Assembly: GCA_034111045.1 (NCBI GenBank)
Contig: JAWUYA010000072.1
Span: 1 to 64,000 of the forward strand
Direction of reading: 5' to 3'
DNA: 64,000 nt
From: JALJPB01 sp034111045
Lineage (GTDB): Bacteria > Pseudomonadota > Gammaproteobacteria > Enterobacterales > Alteromonadaceae
The notes under the pieces are model-generated. The model was given only the letters and a program-made list of their open reading frames with translations. It ran no database searches and had not been told where the DNA came from. Within the stretch, counting starts at the first letter, position 1, and each line of letters opens with the position of its first letter. This document shows positions 45,690 to 53,750 of the stretch, one piece after another. Both the position numbers and the translations under genes were made by a program.

Positions 45690-46939
45690 AACTGCTCCGG
45701 ATATTGTAACTTTTTAGCTAAACTATTGAGGAATTTAGCAGCTAACATGCCATCAACCACACGGTGGTCGGCACTTAAACACACAGTTAATTGCTCACCG
45801 ACATTAATTTTTTCGCCATAAACTTGTGCTACTTTTTTTACTTTACCTAAACCAATAATAGCCACTTGTGGCGGATAAATAATACCAAAAACCCGGTCAG
45901 CACCCCGCTCACCCATATTGGTAATAGTAATTGAGGCGCCACTGAGTTCTGAGCTCCGTAAACGTTTCCCCGTTTCAAGCGATCTACTTCTCAACGTCAT
46001 ATCTCGCAAGGCTTGCATTATTTGGTGTAAAGATAACTGGTCAACATTTTGAATTAACGGAACGACAACCCCACCAGTTCTTAAGCTGATCACATTAGCT
46101 ATATTGATTTCATTGACGGGTTCAAAACGATCTTTATGATAAAACCCGTTTAACCCTGGATATTTTGTCAATGTTATAGCTATCGCTTTAAGTAAAAGGG
46201 CAATGAGTAAAATTTGCTGTTGAGGGTCTTTATCTTGATTAGTTTGTTGTAACCATTGCTGCGCTTTGTTAATAGTAATATCTGAACTCAAATAAAAATG
46301 TGGTATATCTCTTTTAGATTGGCTCATTGCCTTAGCAATTGCGCTGCGCATGTTTGCTAACTTATCATCATTAGTGGTAAGAGAACCTTGGTTATTAGGC
46401 TCATTAATGAACGCTTCAATATCTTTTAATATCACCGCATCATTAAAGCCAGTACCCCTAACAATAGACAAATTTAATTGCTGCTCGTTCGCCATTTTAC
46501 GGGCAATAGGTGATGCATTTACCGTATGGCGACTGGTATGTGTTTGAACGGCAGTTAAAGATTTTTGTTGAGGTTGATATAAATGTTGTTCAACTGATGC
46601 CATGCCGGGTTGATCAAAGTTCAACTTATCACTATGCTGCTTGGTTTTGCTCAATGGGTTTTGGTACCTTGGGTTTAAGGAGCTTGGCGCTGCTTCACTT
46701 TCTTTTAATCGAGCAAGAACTGTCCCCACAGGAACATTTTTCAATGGCTGTACTAGTAGTTGAGTAATGGTACCGTCTTGATACACTTCCATATCAATGG
46801 CACCTTTTTGTGTTTCAAGCACCGCGATGACATCACCATGTTTGACTTTATCACCGACTTTAATTAACCACTCAACTAACATACCCTCGGTCATATCAGA
46901 CCCTAATGAAGGCATGGTAATATCTATAGATTTAGTCAT
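45686..46939 (-). CDS. Dihydrolipoamide acyltransferase (E2) of a 2-oxoacid dehydrogenase
   Basis: The protein has 417 residues. The N-terminal lipoyl domain carries lipoyl Lys45 in ETQKGAIDM, an alternative to the usual ETDK. A subunit-binding domain lies about 140-175 (NASPIARKMANE). The catalytic domain ends with DH392-R-V-V-D-G397. The domain order and single lipoyl domain resemble acetoin- or pyruvate-dehydrogenase E2 of the alternative (AcoC-like) type. No E3 lipoamide dehydrogenase is in this cluster. GGA precedes the ATG. Confidence 0.9.
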   Translation of the reverse strand: MTKSIDITMPSLGSDMTEGMLVEWLIKVGDKVKHGDVIAVLETQKGAIDMEVYQDGTITQLLVQPLKNVPVGTVLARLKESEAAPSSLNPRYQNPLSKTKQHSDKLNFDQPGMASVEQHLYQPQQKSLTAVQTHTSRHTVNASPIARKMANEQQLNLSIVRGTGFNDAVILKDIEAFINEPNNQGSLTTNDDKLANMRSAIAKAMSQSKRDIPHFYLSSDITINKAQQWLQQTNQDKDPQQQILLIALLLKAIAITLTKYPGLNGFYHKDRFEPVNEINIANVISLRTGGVVVPLIQNVDQLSLHQIMQALRDMTLRSRSLETGKRLRSSELSGASITITNMGERGADRVFGIIYPPQVAIIGLGKVKKVAQVYGEKINVGEQLTVCLSADHRVVDGMLAAKFLNSLAKKLQYPEQL

Positions 46940-47009
46940 TATTAGTTTCCATCGACTTCCCTTTTAACAAAGCGATTAACTGAACTTTACCCTGAGTTTA
47001 GCGAGTCTT

Positions 47010-48011
47010 TTACAGTTCTGTGTTAAGTAAACGTTGCACACAATTAACTATTTGGTCTACCTGAGGTAAAGCGGCGTGTTCAAGATGTTTTGGATAAGGA
47101 ATAGGCACTTCTTGAGTACAAATTCTTTGCACAGGCGCATCTAAAGTCCAAAACGCCTGCTCCATAATAATGGCACTGAGTTCACCCGCTAAACTACCTG
47201 TTTTCCAGCCTTCATCAATAATAATTGCGCGATGTGTTTTCTCAACACTTGCTATAATTGTTGCCTTGTCTAAAGGACGTAAGCAACGCAAATCAACAAC
47301 TTCAACCTTAATATTTAGCACTTCAAGCGCTGATGCTGCCTTTAATACTTTAGGCAAGCTGCCACCGTAAGTTATTAAGGTGATATCGGTCCCTTGCTTA
47401 CGTATTATCGCTTTTTCCATATCGGCTTCAGGCCCATCTAAAACATCACCTTGGGTATTTAATAACATCACATGTTCGAAAATAAGCACTGGGTCGGGGT
47501 CTTGTAATGCTTGTAGCAGCATATAACGAGCATCGTTTTGTGTGGCAGGGCTTAACACTTTTAAACCAGGAATATGGGCGTATAAATTTTCCCAACTATG
47601 TGAATGTTGCGCGGCCAATTGTAAACCCGCGCCACACGCCATACGAATTACAAGAGGTACATTGAATTGGCCACCAGACATATGCCGTAAGGTAGCCGCG
47701 CTATTAACAATTTGATCCATCGCCAACAAGCTAAAATTGACGGTCATCACTTCAACTATAGGCTTCATACCGCCTAATGCCGCGCCAATACCTACACCAA
47801 CAAAACCAGATTCACACAAGGGTGTATCAATTATCCGTTGATCGCCATATTGGGCTAATAGCCCCTTAGTAACGCCGTAACAACCGCCATAATGACCAAC
47901 ATCTTCACCCATCAAAAAAACACGCTCATCTTCGTTCAGACTTTGTATAATACCGGCTCGCAGAGCGTCTCGGTAAGTCATAGAGTCGCTGTTAGTTTTT
48001 TGTGTATTCAT
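47010..48011 (-). CDS. 2-oxoacid dehydrogenase E1 beta subunit
   Basis: The protein has 333 residues with the transketolase-like pyrimidine-binding domain and C-terminal domain of E1 beta. Recognisable segments are MGEDVGHYGGCYGVTKGL, VIRMACGAG and KTHRAIIIDEGWKTGSLAGEL. It pairs with the E1 alpha encoded upstream to form the thiamine-diphosphate enzyme that decarboxylates pyruvate or a related 2-oxoacid. AGGGAGG before the ATG is a strong ribosome binding site. It lies between E1 alpha and E2. Confidence 0.93.
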   Translation of the reverse strand: MNTQKTNSDSMTYRDALRAGIIQSLNEDERVFLMGEDVGHYGGCYGVTKGLLAQYGDQRIIDTPLCESGFVGVGIGAALGGMKPIVEVMTVNFSLLAMDQIVNSAATLRHMSGGQFNVPLVIRMACGAGLQLAAQHSHSWENLYAHIPGLKVLSPATQNDARYMLLQALQDPDPVLIFEHVMLLNTQGDVLDGPEADMEKAIIRKQGTDITLITYGGSLPKVLKAASALEVLNIKVEVVDLRCLRPLDKATIIASVEKTHRAIIIDEGWKTGSLAGELSAIIMEQAFWTLDAPVQRICTQEVPIPYPKHLEHAALPQVDQIVNCVQRLLNTEL

Positions 48012-48038
48012 CCATACCTCCCTGCCCAGTTTTAATAT

Positions 48039-49025
48039 TTACTTCATGTTTTTTTGGCTATAAACGTCTTTACACAGATCTTCGACAGCTTGTAACTGTC
48101 CTAGCTCGGCAAACGCAATTGCATCGAGTATTTCATTTTTTATTTCCAACTCAATATCACTAAATTCATTACCATTAAGTTGATAATTTTTCCTTAACCA
48201 ATGCTTTAATTTGATCACTGGACCATGTTTTTGCCACTTCTGTACTTCTTCTTTGTCGCGATAAAGCTGTCCATCAAAACTAGAATGACCACGAAAACGA
48301 TAACTTTGACACTCTAAAAAGTAGGGTTGGCCAAGAGTTTTAATGGTATCAACCGCCTTAATTGCTGCAGCCTCAACATTGACGACATTCATCCCATCTA
48401 CTTGCTCGGCACTCATACCATAGCTCTTTGCTTTCTTTGCTATATTAATCTCTGATTCAGAGAAGGCTAAGGCTGTTCCCATCGCATAACCATTATTTTC
48501 ACAGACAAATAGCACAGGTAATTGCCAAAGTACGGCGAGATTCATTGCTTCATGAAACTCGCCTTCGGCAACGGCACCCTCACCAAAAAAACAAACAGTG
48601 ATAGCTTTTGTTGCTTGCATTTTATTTGCCATTGCTAAACCTGCAGCTAAGGGTAAACCACCACCGACAATGGCATTACCACCATAAAAGTTATTATGTT
48701 TATCAAATAAATGCATAGAACCCCCACGCCCTTTACTGCAGCCATTAGTGCGTCCGTACATTTCAGCAAGTACTGATTTCATTGATAAACCTCGGGCAAG
48801 TGCATGACCATGTTCACGGTAAGTTGCCACTATTTGATCTTCTGCTGATAGCGCCGCCATTACACCCACAGCGATAGCCTCTTCGCCAATATAAAGATGT
48901 AAAAAGCCGCGTATTTTTTCTTGTGTATACAGTTCAGCACATTTTTCTTCAAAAAGTCGAATGCTTAACATTTGTTTTAACTTCTCGAGCAAATGGGCTT
49001 TATCAAGGTGTAGTTTATCGTTCAT
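48039..49025 (-). CDS. 2-oxoacid dehydrogenase E1 alpha subunit
   Basis: The protein has 328 residues. The thiamine-diphosphate motif is FFGEGAVAEG ... ENN, and the substrate region GRGGSMHLFDKHNNFYGG is typical of pyruvate/acetoin-type E1 alpha. Phosphorylation-site-like elements of E1 are present. It overlaps the preceding ligase gene by four bases (ATGA), so the operon is tightly coupled. The substrate could be pyruvate or acetoin; the accompanying ligase and PEP synthase favour pyruvate. Confidence 0.93.
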   Translation of the reverse strand: MNDKLHLDKAHLLEKLKQMLSIRLFEEKCAELYTQEKIRGFLHLYIGEEAIAVGVMAALSAEDQIVATYREHGHALARGLSMKSVLAEMYGRTNGCSKGRGGSMHLFDKHNNFYGGNAIVGGGLPLAAGLAMANKMQATKAITVCFFGEGAVAEGEFHEAMNLAVLWQLPVLFVCENNGYAMGTALAFSESEINIAKKAKSYGMSAEQVDGMNVVNVEAAAIKAVDTIKTLGQPYFLECQSYRFRGHSSFDGQLYRDKEEVQKWQKHGPVIKLKHWLRKNYQLNGNEFSDIELEIKNEILDAIAFAELGQLQAVEDLCKDVYSQKNMK

Positions 49026-50800
49026 TTTTCATCACTTTCTAAGGTGGAAATGTCGCCTTCCGGTAAATGCAGTTCTCGTGCTTTTAATAATCGACGCATT
49101 ATTTTTCCACTACGGGTTTTAGGTAGGTTCTGTCTAAATATTATTTCTTTAGGGGCAACCGTTGCACCTAATCTTTGACGGGCAAAACCTTTTAATTCTT
49201 TTTGTAAAGCGGCTAGTGTAGAATCGTTATGCGCTACTTCTGATTTTAATGTGACATAAGCTTTCACTATCTCTCCAGCAATATCGTCGGGTACGCCAAT
49301 AACCGCAACCTCAACCACTGATTCATGCTCCATAAGAACACTTTCAACTTCAAACGGTCCAATTAAATGGCCAGACGATTTAATCAAATCATCTGCACGG
49401 CCAACAAACCAGTAATAACCTTGTGAGTCTCGTTTAGCTAAATCCCCTGTTAAGTACCAACCGTCTTGAAAACATTGTTGATATTTATCTTCACGATGCA
49501 AATACCCTCGAAACATAGAGGGCCAGCCCTGTTTTAATGCCAGCTCGCCAATTTCCATGTTTTTGTTTATTATTTCAACGTGACCTTGTTTATTATGTTT
49601 GACTATAGCGGCGGTGATGCCAGGTAGTGGTAACCCCATAGAACCTGGTTTTATTGGTTGGCTAGCCAGATTAGCTATCATTATTGCGCCGGTTTCTGTT
49701 TGCCACCAGTTATCGTGAAACGGTAAGCCAAGCACTTTGTCACTCCATCTTACCGCCTCTGCATTTAAAGGTTCTCCAACACTGGCGATAAACCTTAATG
49801 TTGATAAATCATAATGGTCCCGAATTTCAGTCCCTACTCTCATTAACATACGAATAGCTGTTGGAGCGGTATACCACACGGTTATTTTTTGTTGCTGTAT
49901 AATTTGGTACCAACGCTCGGCATCAAATTCAGCTTCATCAACAATCATAGTCACCCCAAGACAAAGTGGAGCGATAATCCCGTACGAAGTACCAGTTACC
50001 CAACCAGGGTCGGCTGTACACCAATAAATGTCGTCTTGCTTTAAATTTAAAGCATACTTTGCTGAAGATTGATGTGCTAACACCGCTTGATGCACATGCA
50101 TAACACCTTTAGGTTTACCTGTGGTTCCACTAGTAAAATGCAATAAAGACAAATCTTCACCATGGCTTTGAATACATGGGTACCTTGAGTCTGCATTGGC
50201 GAGTAGTTCGGCTAATACAAAACAATTTTGGCCTAAATGTCGTGGTTTAACATCAGTCTCATTAAAATGTTCAGGGCTATCAACAAATAAAACCACTTTA
50301 AGGTTGGTCAACTCATGATCCCAATGACTTATTTTTTTTCTGTATAAATTAATGGTGGTGATTAAAACATTAGCCTCACCAATTTCCATGCGAGAACGAA
50401 TAGGTTCGGGGCCAAAAGCGGAAAATAACGGTGTAAAGACCCCGCCAAACTTTAGTGTCCCTAACGCAGAGATATAAAGTAGGGGTACTCTGTTAACCAA
50501 ACTAAAGACACGTACACCTTTGCCAAAGCCAAGTTTAGCTAACACACTGGCAAAGCAACTCGTTTGCTCGGCTAAATCATGGTAACTAAAATCAATTTGT
50601 TGTTCATGCTGACCTAGCCAACGTAGTGCAATTTTATGTTCAATGGCCGTATTTAAATGCTTATCAATGGCTTGATAAGCAATATTAAGGTTTTGATTAG
50701 GATTTATATTCCAATTAAATTCATCACAAGCCTGTTGATAATCGCTTAGGTTTACACTGTCTTGGGGGGGTAACTTTTTAAGAATTATATTTTCAAACAT
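49022..50800 (-). CDS. AMP-forming acyl-CoA synthetase, acetate-CoA ligase-like
   Basis: The protein has about 592 residues of the adenylate-forming enzyme family. The phosphate-binding loop is LHFTSGTTGKPKGVMHVH, followed by GWVTGTSYG, DNWWQTETGA and the catalytic Lys near PKTRSGKIMRR. These features match acetyl-CoA synthetase-type enzymes. It interconverts acetate, ATP and CoA with acetyl-CoA; the exact acyl chain is uncertain. The ATG at 50800 is used; the frame also opens at a TTG at 50806. It is the first gene of the E1-E2-ACP operon and lies behind an FNR-like box. Confidence 0.88.
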   Translation of the reverse strand: MFENIILKKLPPQDSVNLSDYQQACDEFNWNINPNQNLNIAYQAIDKHLNTAIEHKIALRWLGQHEQQIDFSYHDLAEQTSCFASVLAKLGFGKGVRVFSLVNRVPLLYISALGTLKFGGVFTPLFSAFGPEPIRSRMEIGEANVLITTINLYRKKISHWDHELTNLKVVLFVDSPEHFNETDVKPRHLGQNCFVLAELLANADSRYPCIQSHGEDLSLLHFTSGTTGKPKGVMHVHQAVLAHQSSAKYALNLKQDDIYWCTADPGWVTGTSYGIIAPLCLGVTMIVDEAEFDAERWYQIIQQQKITVWYTAPTAIRMLMRVGTEIRDHYDLSTLRFIASVGEPLNAEAVRWSDKVLGLPFHDNWWQTETGAIMIANLASQPIKPGSMGLPLPGITAAIVKHNKQGHVEIINKNMEIGELALKQGWPSMFRGYLHREDKYQQCFQDGWYLTGDLAKRDSQGYYWFVGRADDLIKSSGHLIGPFEVESVLMEHESVVEVAVIGVPDDIAGEIVKAYVTLKSEVAHNDSTLAALQKELKGFARQRLGATVAPKEIIFRQNLPKTRSGKIMRRLLKARELHLPEGDISTLESDEK

Positions 50801-50829
50801 AAACAAATATTCTATTAAATAAACACAGA

Positions 50830-50842
50830 AAAAGTATAGTGT
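50830..50842 (-). promoter_or_regulatory. -10 region of the acs operon, identical to the focA element
   Basis: On the minus strand ACACTATACTTTT carries a -10-like TATACT, with an expected start near 50826. No good -35 lies at 17 bases. Confidence 0.5.
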
Positions 50843-50869
50843 TTATTGAATTCATTACTTTGGACTTTA

Positions 50870-50883
50870 CTGATTTATATCAG
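50870..50883. promoter_or_regulatory. FNR-like box upstream of acs
   Basis: CTGATTTATATCAG is a perfect palindrome matching TTGAT-N4-ATCAA at eight of ten positions with the correct spacer. It is about 50 bases upstream of the predicted acs start. Confidence 0.6.
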
Positions 50884-51014
50884 ATATAAATACAATAATG
50901 ACTTAATGACTGCTCTATTAATTTTGTCTGCTATTATTTTGTATTTTACACTCTGATTTTAAAAAGGTTTATAATTGATATAGTATTAAATTTTGTAAAT
51001 AAACTTAAAGAAAA

Positions 51015-51047
51015 AGAGTAAAAAAAAAAGAGTAAAAAAAAAAGAGT
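51015..51047. repeat. A-rich tandem 14-mer
   Basis: The unit AGAGTAAAAAAAAA is repeated twice, with a partial third. Long A-tracts make it prone to slippage. Confidence 0.6.
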
Positions 51048-51309
51048 TCAACAGATGAAATGACACTTGAAAACTCAGAGAAGATAAAGTAAAAAGCATT
51101 GGCGTATAAACTATAGTAATTTAATATCAACAAGTTAAAGTTAAAATCCTTATAATAACAAAGAGGTATACAGTATCAAAACAAAGTGATGCAGGCTGCT
51201 TGTTAAGAAATATTCCAAGGGTTAATGAACAAGTGATCCGTTAAACGCTGTCGTCTGAAAGTAAGGTTATAAACTACACTAAAGTAAATGACTCGAGCTG
51301 GTAATTATT

Positions 51310-52677
51310 ATGTTTTATTGGCGTTTATTTATCATTATCTTATCTTTGCTCACTGCACCGTATGGCATAGCACAAATGGGCTCTGTAGAGAAAAACCTCA
51401 AATTTACAGTGCCTGTACTCACCATTAATAGTGCTATTGGCCCAGCCGTAAGCGAATATATTATTGCCGAAATTAACAAGGCAAATGATGCAGCAAACAC
51501 CCCACTAATCATAATCACTTTAGATACCCCCGGAGGGTTAAGTTCAAGTCTTAGAGAAATAAACCAACGCATTTTAAATTCACGTATTCCGATCGCTTGT
51601 TTGGTTTATCCACAAGGCGCACGAGCAGCTAGCGCAGGAACTTACCTATTATATGCTTGCCATTATGCAGCAATGGCGCCAGCCACAACTATGGGTGCAG
51701 CAACACCCGTTAATATAGCTACTCCTGCTTCTACCCCGAATGATGCTAACGAAAAAAACAAATCAGCTTCGGCAATGGAAAAAAAAGTACTCAATGATGC
51801 AATCGCTTATATTCGCTCACTAGCACAGTTACGCAAGAGAAATGAGGGATGGGCTCAATTAGCGGTTTCAGAAGCTGCAACACTGACTGCAAAAGAAGCC
51901 CTTAAAAATAATGTCATCAATTACATTACTCCTAATCCACAAAATCTTTTAGCGACACTCATTCAAGCCGATGAATTAACCATTGGCTTAGAGGTTGTGA
52001 ATTTAGAAAACACCCAATTAAAGACTATTGCCCCAGATTGGCGTAATCGCTTTATTACCACAATAACGGATCCCAATATCGCTTATATATTAATGTTAAT
52101 TGGTATTTATGGTCTAGTCTTGGAATTTTATAGCCCTGGTATAGGCGTCGCTGGGATCACCGGTATTATTTCGTTACTTGTTGCTCTTTATGCCTTTCAA
52201 CTTTTACCCTTGAGTTTTTCAGGGATGGCCTTGATCTTGTTTGGCATTGGTTTACTGGTTGCTGAGTCTATCATGCCAAGTTTTGGCATATTTGGCATTG
52301 GTGGAACCATTGCTTTTGTTTTCGGTTCAATATTGTTAATTGATACACAAAACCCTCATTTTCTTATTTCATTGCCTCTAATTACCGCCTTTGCATTTGT
52401 ATCGGTACTTTTTTTTGTTGTTTCGTTGGGGATTATCTGGCGAAAAAGAAAAGCAAGAATAGTATCAGGGCAAGAAGAACTGATCGGCGCTACTGCTATT
52501 GCTGAAGCTAATTTCACCGACAAAGGCTTTGTTATTTTTAATGGTGAGCGTTGGGCCGCTTTATTCATTGACCCCGTTAAAAAAGGCCAAAAAGTTAAAA
52601 TAGATACTATAAACGGTTTAGTTTTAACCACTTCACCAATCCAAAAAGAGGAGCTTAGCCATGGAATTTCTACTTAA
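51310..52677 (+). CDS. NfeD-type membrane-bound serine protease
   Basis: The protein has 455 residues. After a signal segment (about 1-21), a ClpP-like protease domain has the nucleophile Ser108 in ARAASAGTYLL and a Lys near 158-159 as likely general base. Four or more membrane segments (about 252-370) follow, then a C-terminal OB-fold NfeD domain. Archaeal homologues of this type cleave stomatin-like proteins. It overlaps the slipin gene by 17 bases, consistent with this partnership. Confidence 0.9.
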   Translation: MFYWRLFIIILSLLTAPYGIAQMGSVEKNLKFTVPVLTINSAIGPAVSEYIIAEINKANDAANTPLIIITLDTPGGLSSSLREINQRILNSRIPIACLVYPQGARAASAGTYLLYACHYAAMAPATTMGAATPVNIATPASTPNDANEKNKSASAMEKKVLNDAIAYIRSLAQLRKRNEGWAQLAVSEAATLTAKEALKNNVINYITPNPQNLLATLIQADELTIGLEVVNLENTQLKTIAPDWRNRFITTITDPNIAYILMLIGIYGLVLEFYSPGIGVAGITGIISLLVALYAFQLLPLSFSGMALILFGIGLLVAESIMPSFGIFGIGGTIAFVFGSILLIDTQNPHFLISLPLITAFAFVSVLFFVVSLGIIWRKRKARIVSGQEELIGATAIAEANFTDKGFVIFNGERWAALFIDPVKKGQKVKIDTINGLVLTTSPIQKEELSHGIST

Positions 52678-53443
52678 TAATCAACATTTTTTTCCAAGTT
52701 TTGTTATCGTGATAGTCGTTGTCTTATTGTTAAGTGCCTTTAGAATTTTACGAGAATACGAGCGTGCCGTGGTTTTTCTGCTGGGTCGCTTTGATAAAAT
52801 TAAAGGCCCGGGCTTAATCATTATTATTCCTTTCATTCAGCAGATGGTGCGCGTTGATTTACGTACTGTGGTAATGGATGTTCCAAGCCAAGACGTTATT
52901 AGCCGTGATAATGTTTCTGTGCGAGTAAATGCAGTGATATATTTTCGGGTGATTGACGCACAAAAAGCTATTATTAATGTTGAAAATTACCTGCAAGCCA
53001 CCTCTCAATTAGCCCAAACGACACTTCGTTCGGTATTGGGCCAGCATGAATTAGATGAAATGTTAGCGAGTAGAGAAGCGCTCAATATTGATATCCAAGA
53101 AATTTTAGATGCGCGAACCGATGGCTGGGGCATTAAAGTATCTAACGTTGAAATAAAACATATTGACCTTAATGAAACGATGATCAGGGCAATAGCGAAA
53201 CAAGCAGAAGCTGAAAGAACCCGACGAGCAAAAGTGATACATGCTATGGGTGAAACAGAAGCGGCTAAAAAACTAGGGGAAGCTGCCAATCAGTTAAGTG
53301 CTGAGCCTAATGCGTTAATGCTTCGTTATTTACAAACACTCACCGAAATTGCCAGTGAAAAGAACTCTACGATTCTTTTTCCATTACCGTTGGAATTATT
53401 AAAAGGTTTGTTTGACCATTCACAAAAGAGTAAGAATGATTAA
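52661..53443 (+). CDS. Slipin (SPFH/stomatin-like membrane protein)
   Basis: The protein has 260 residues. An N-terminal membrane segment (about 13-30) precedes the SPFH/Band 7 domain, with the pattern EYERAVVFLLGRFDKIKGPGL and a C-terminal coiled-coil (EAERTRRAKVIHA). Slipins form oligomeric rings in membranes and are cleaved by the neighbouring NfeD protease. GAGGAG lies six bases before the ATG. Confidence 0.93.
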   Translation: MEFLLNNQHFFPSFVIVIVVVLLLSAFRILREYERAVVFLLGRFDKIKGPGLIIIIPFIQQMVRVDLRTVVMDVPSQDVISRDNVSVRVNAVIYFRVIDAQKAIINVENYLQATSQLAQTTLRSVLGQHELDEMLASREALNIDIQEILDARTDGWGIKVSNVEIKHIDLNETMIRAIAKQAEAERTRRAKVIHAMGETEAAKKLGEAANQLSAEPNALMLRYLQTLTEIASEKNSTILFPLPLELLKGLFDHSQKSKND

Positions 53444-53750
53444 GGTCGTGCAATAACTCTTTTTAAATTCAACAATTTCAATGTGTATTTTGCCATACAT
53501 TAAAATGTTTAGGATTTTTTCAATTCAACCAAGTAAAAATACCCTTTAAAATCAGATTATTAAAGCCACTTTATTATGCATATCAAATCTAGCGTTTTCC
53601 TTAAACATTTACACACATAAAATTTGTTTCAATTGCTAACTTTATTTGTTAAAACATCGATGTTAATTTTACATTTTTATAACGATGTTCTACTTTAAAA
53701 GTGATCGTAATTTTAATAAAAATTCATATAATATATAAAGGAATAAAAGT
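53444..53750. other. Intergenic region with the TonB receptor's leader
   Basis: The 307 bases hold no gene. A 12-bp palindrome AACATCGATGTT lies at 53653-53664, followed by a second GATGTT; it may be an operator. AAAGGA precedes the next ATG. Confidence 0.45.

Larger units (their letters stand above)
50801..51309. other. Divergent intergenic region
   Basis: About 500 AT-rich bases separate the acs operon and nfeD. They contain the acs promoter elements (50830-50842, 50870-50883) and the A-rich tandem repeat (51015-51047). I see no reading frame of interest. Confidence 0.5.

Noticed and set aside
53727..53732. TATAAT just before the TonB receptor start
   Set aside because: It would put transcription start within the ribosome binding site, leaving no usable leader.
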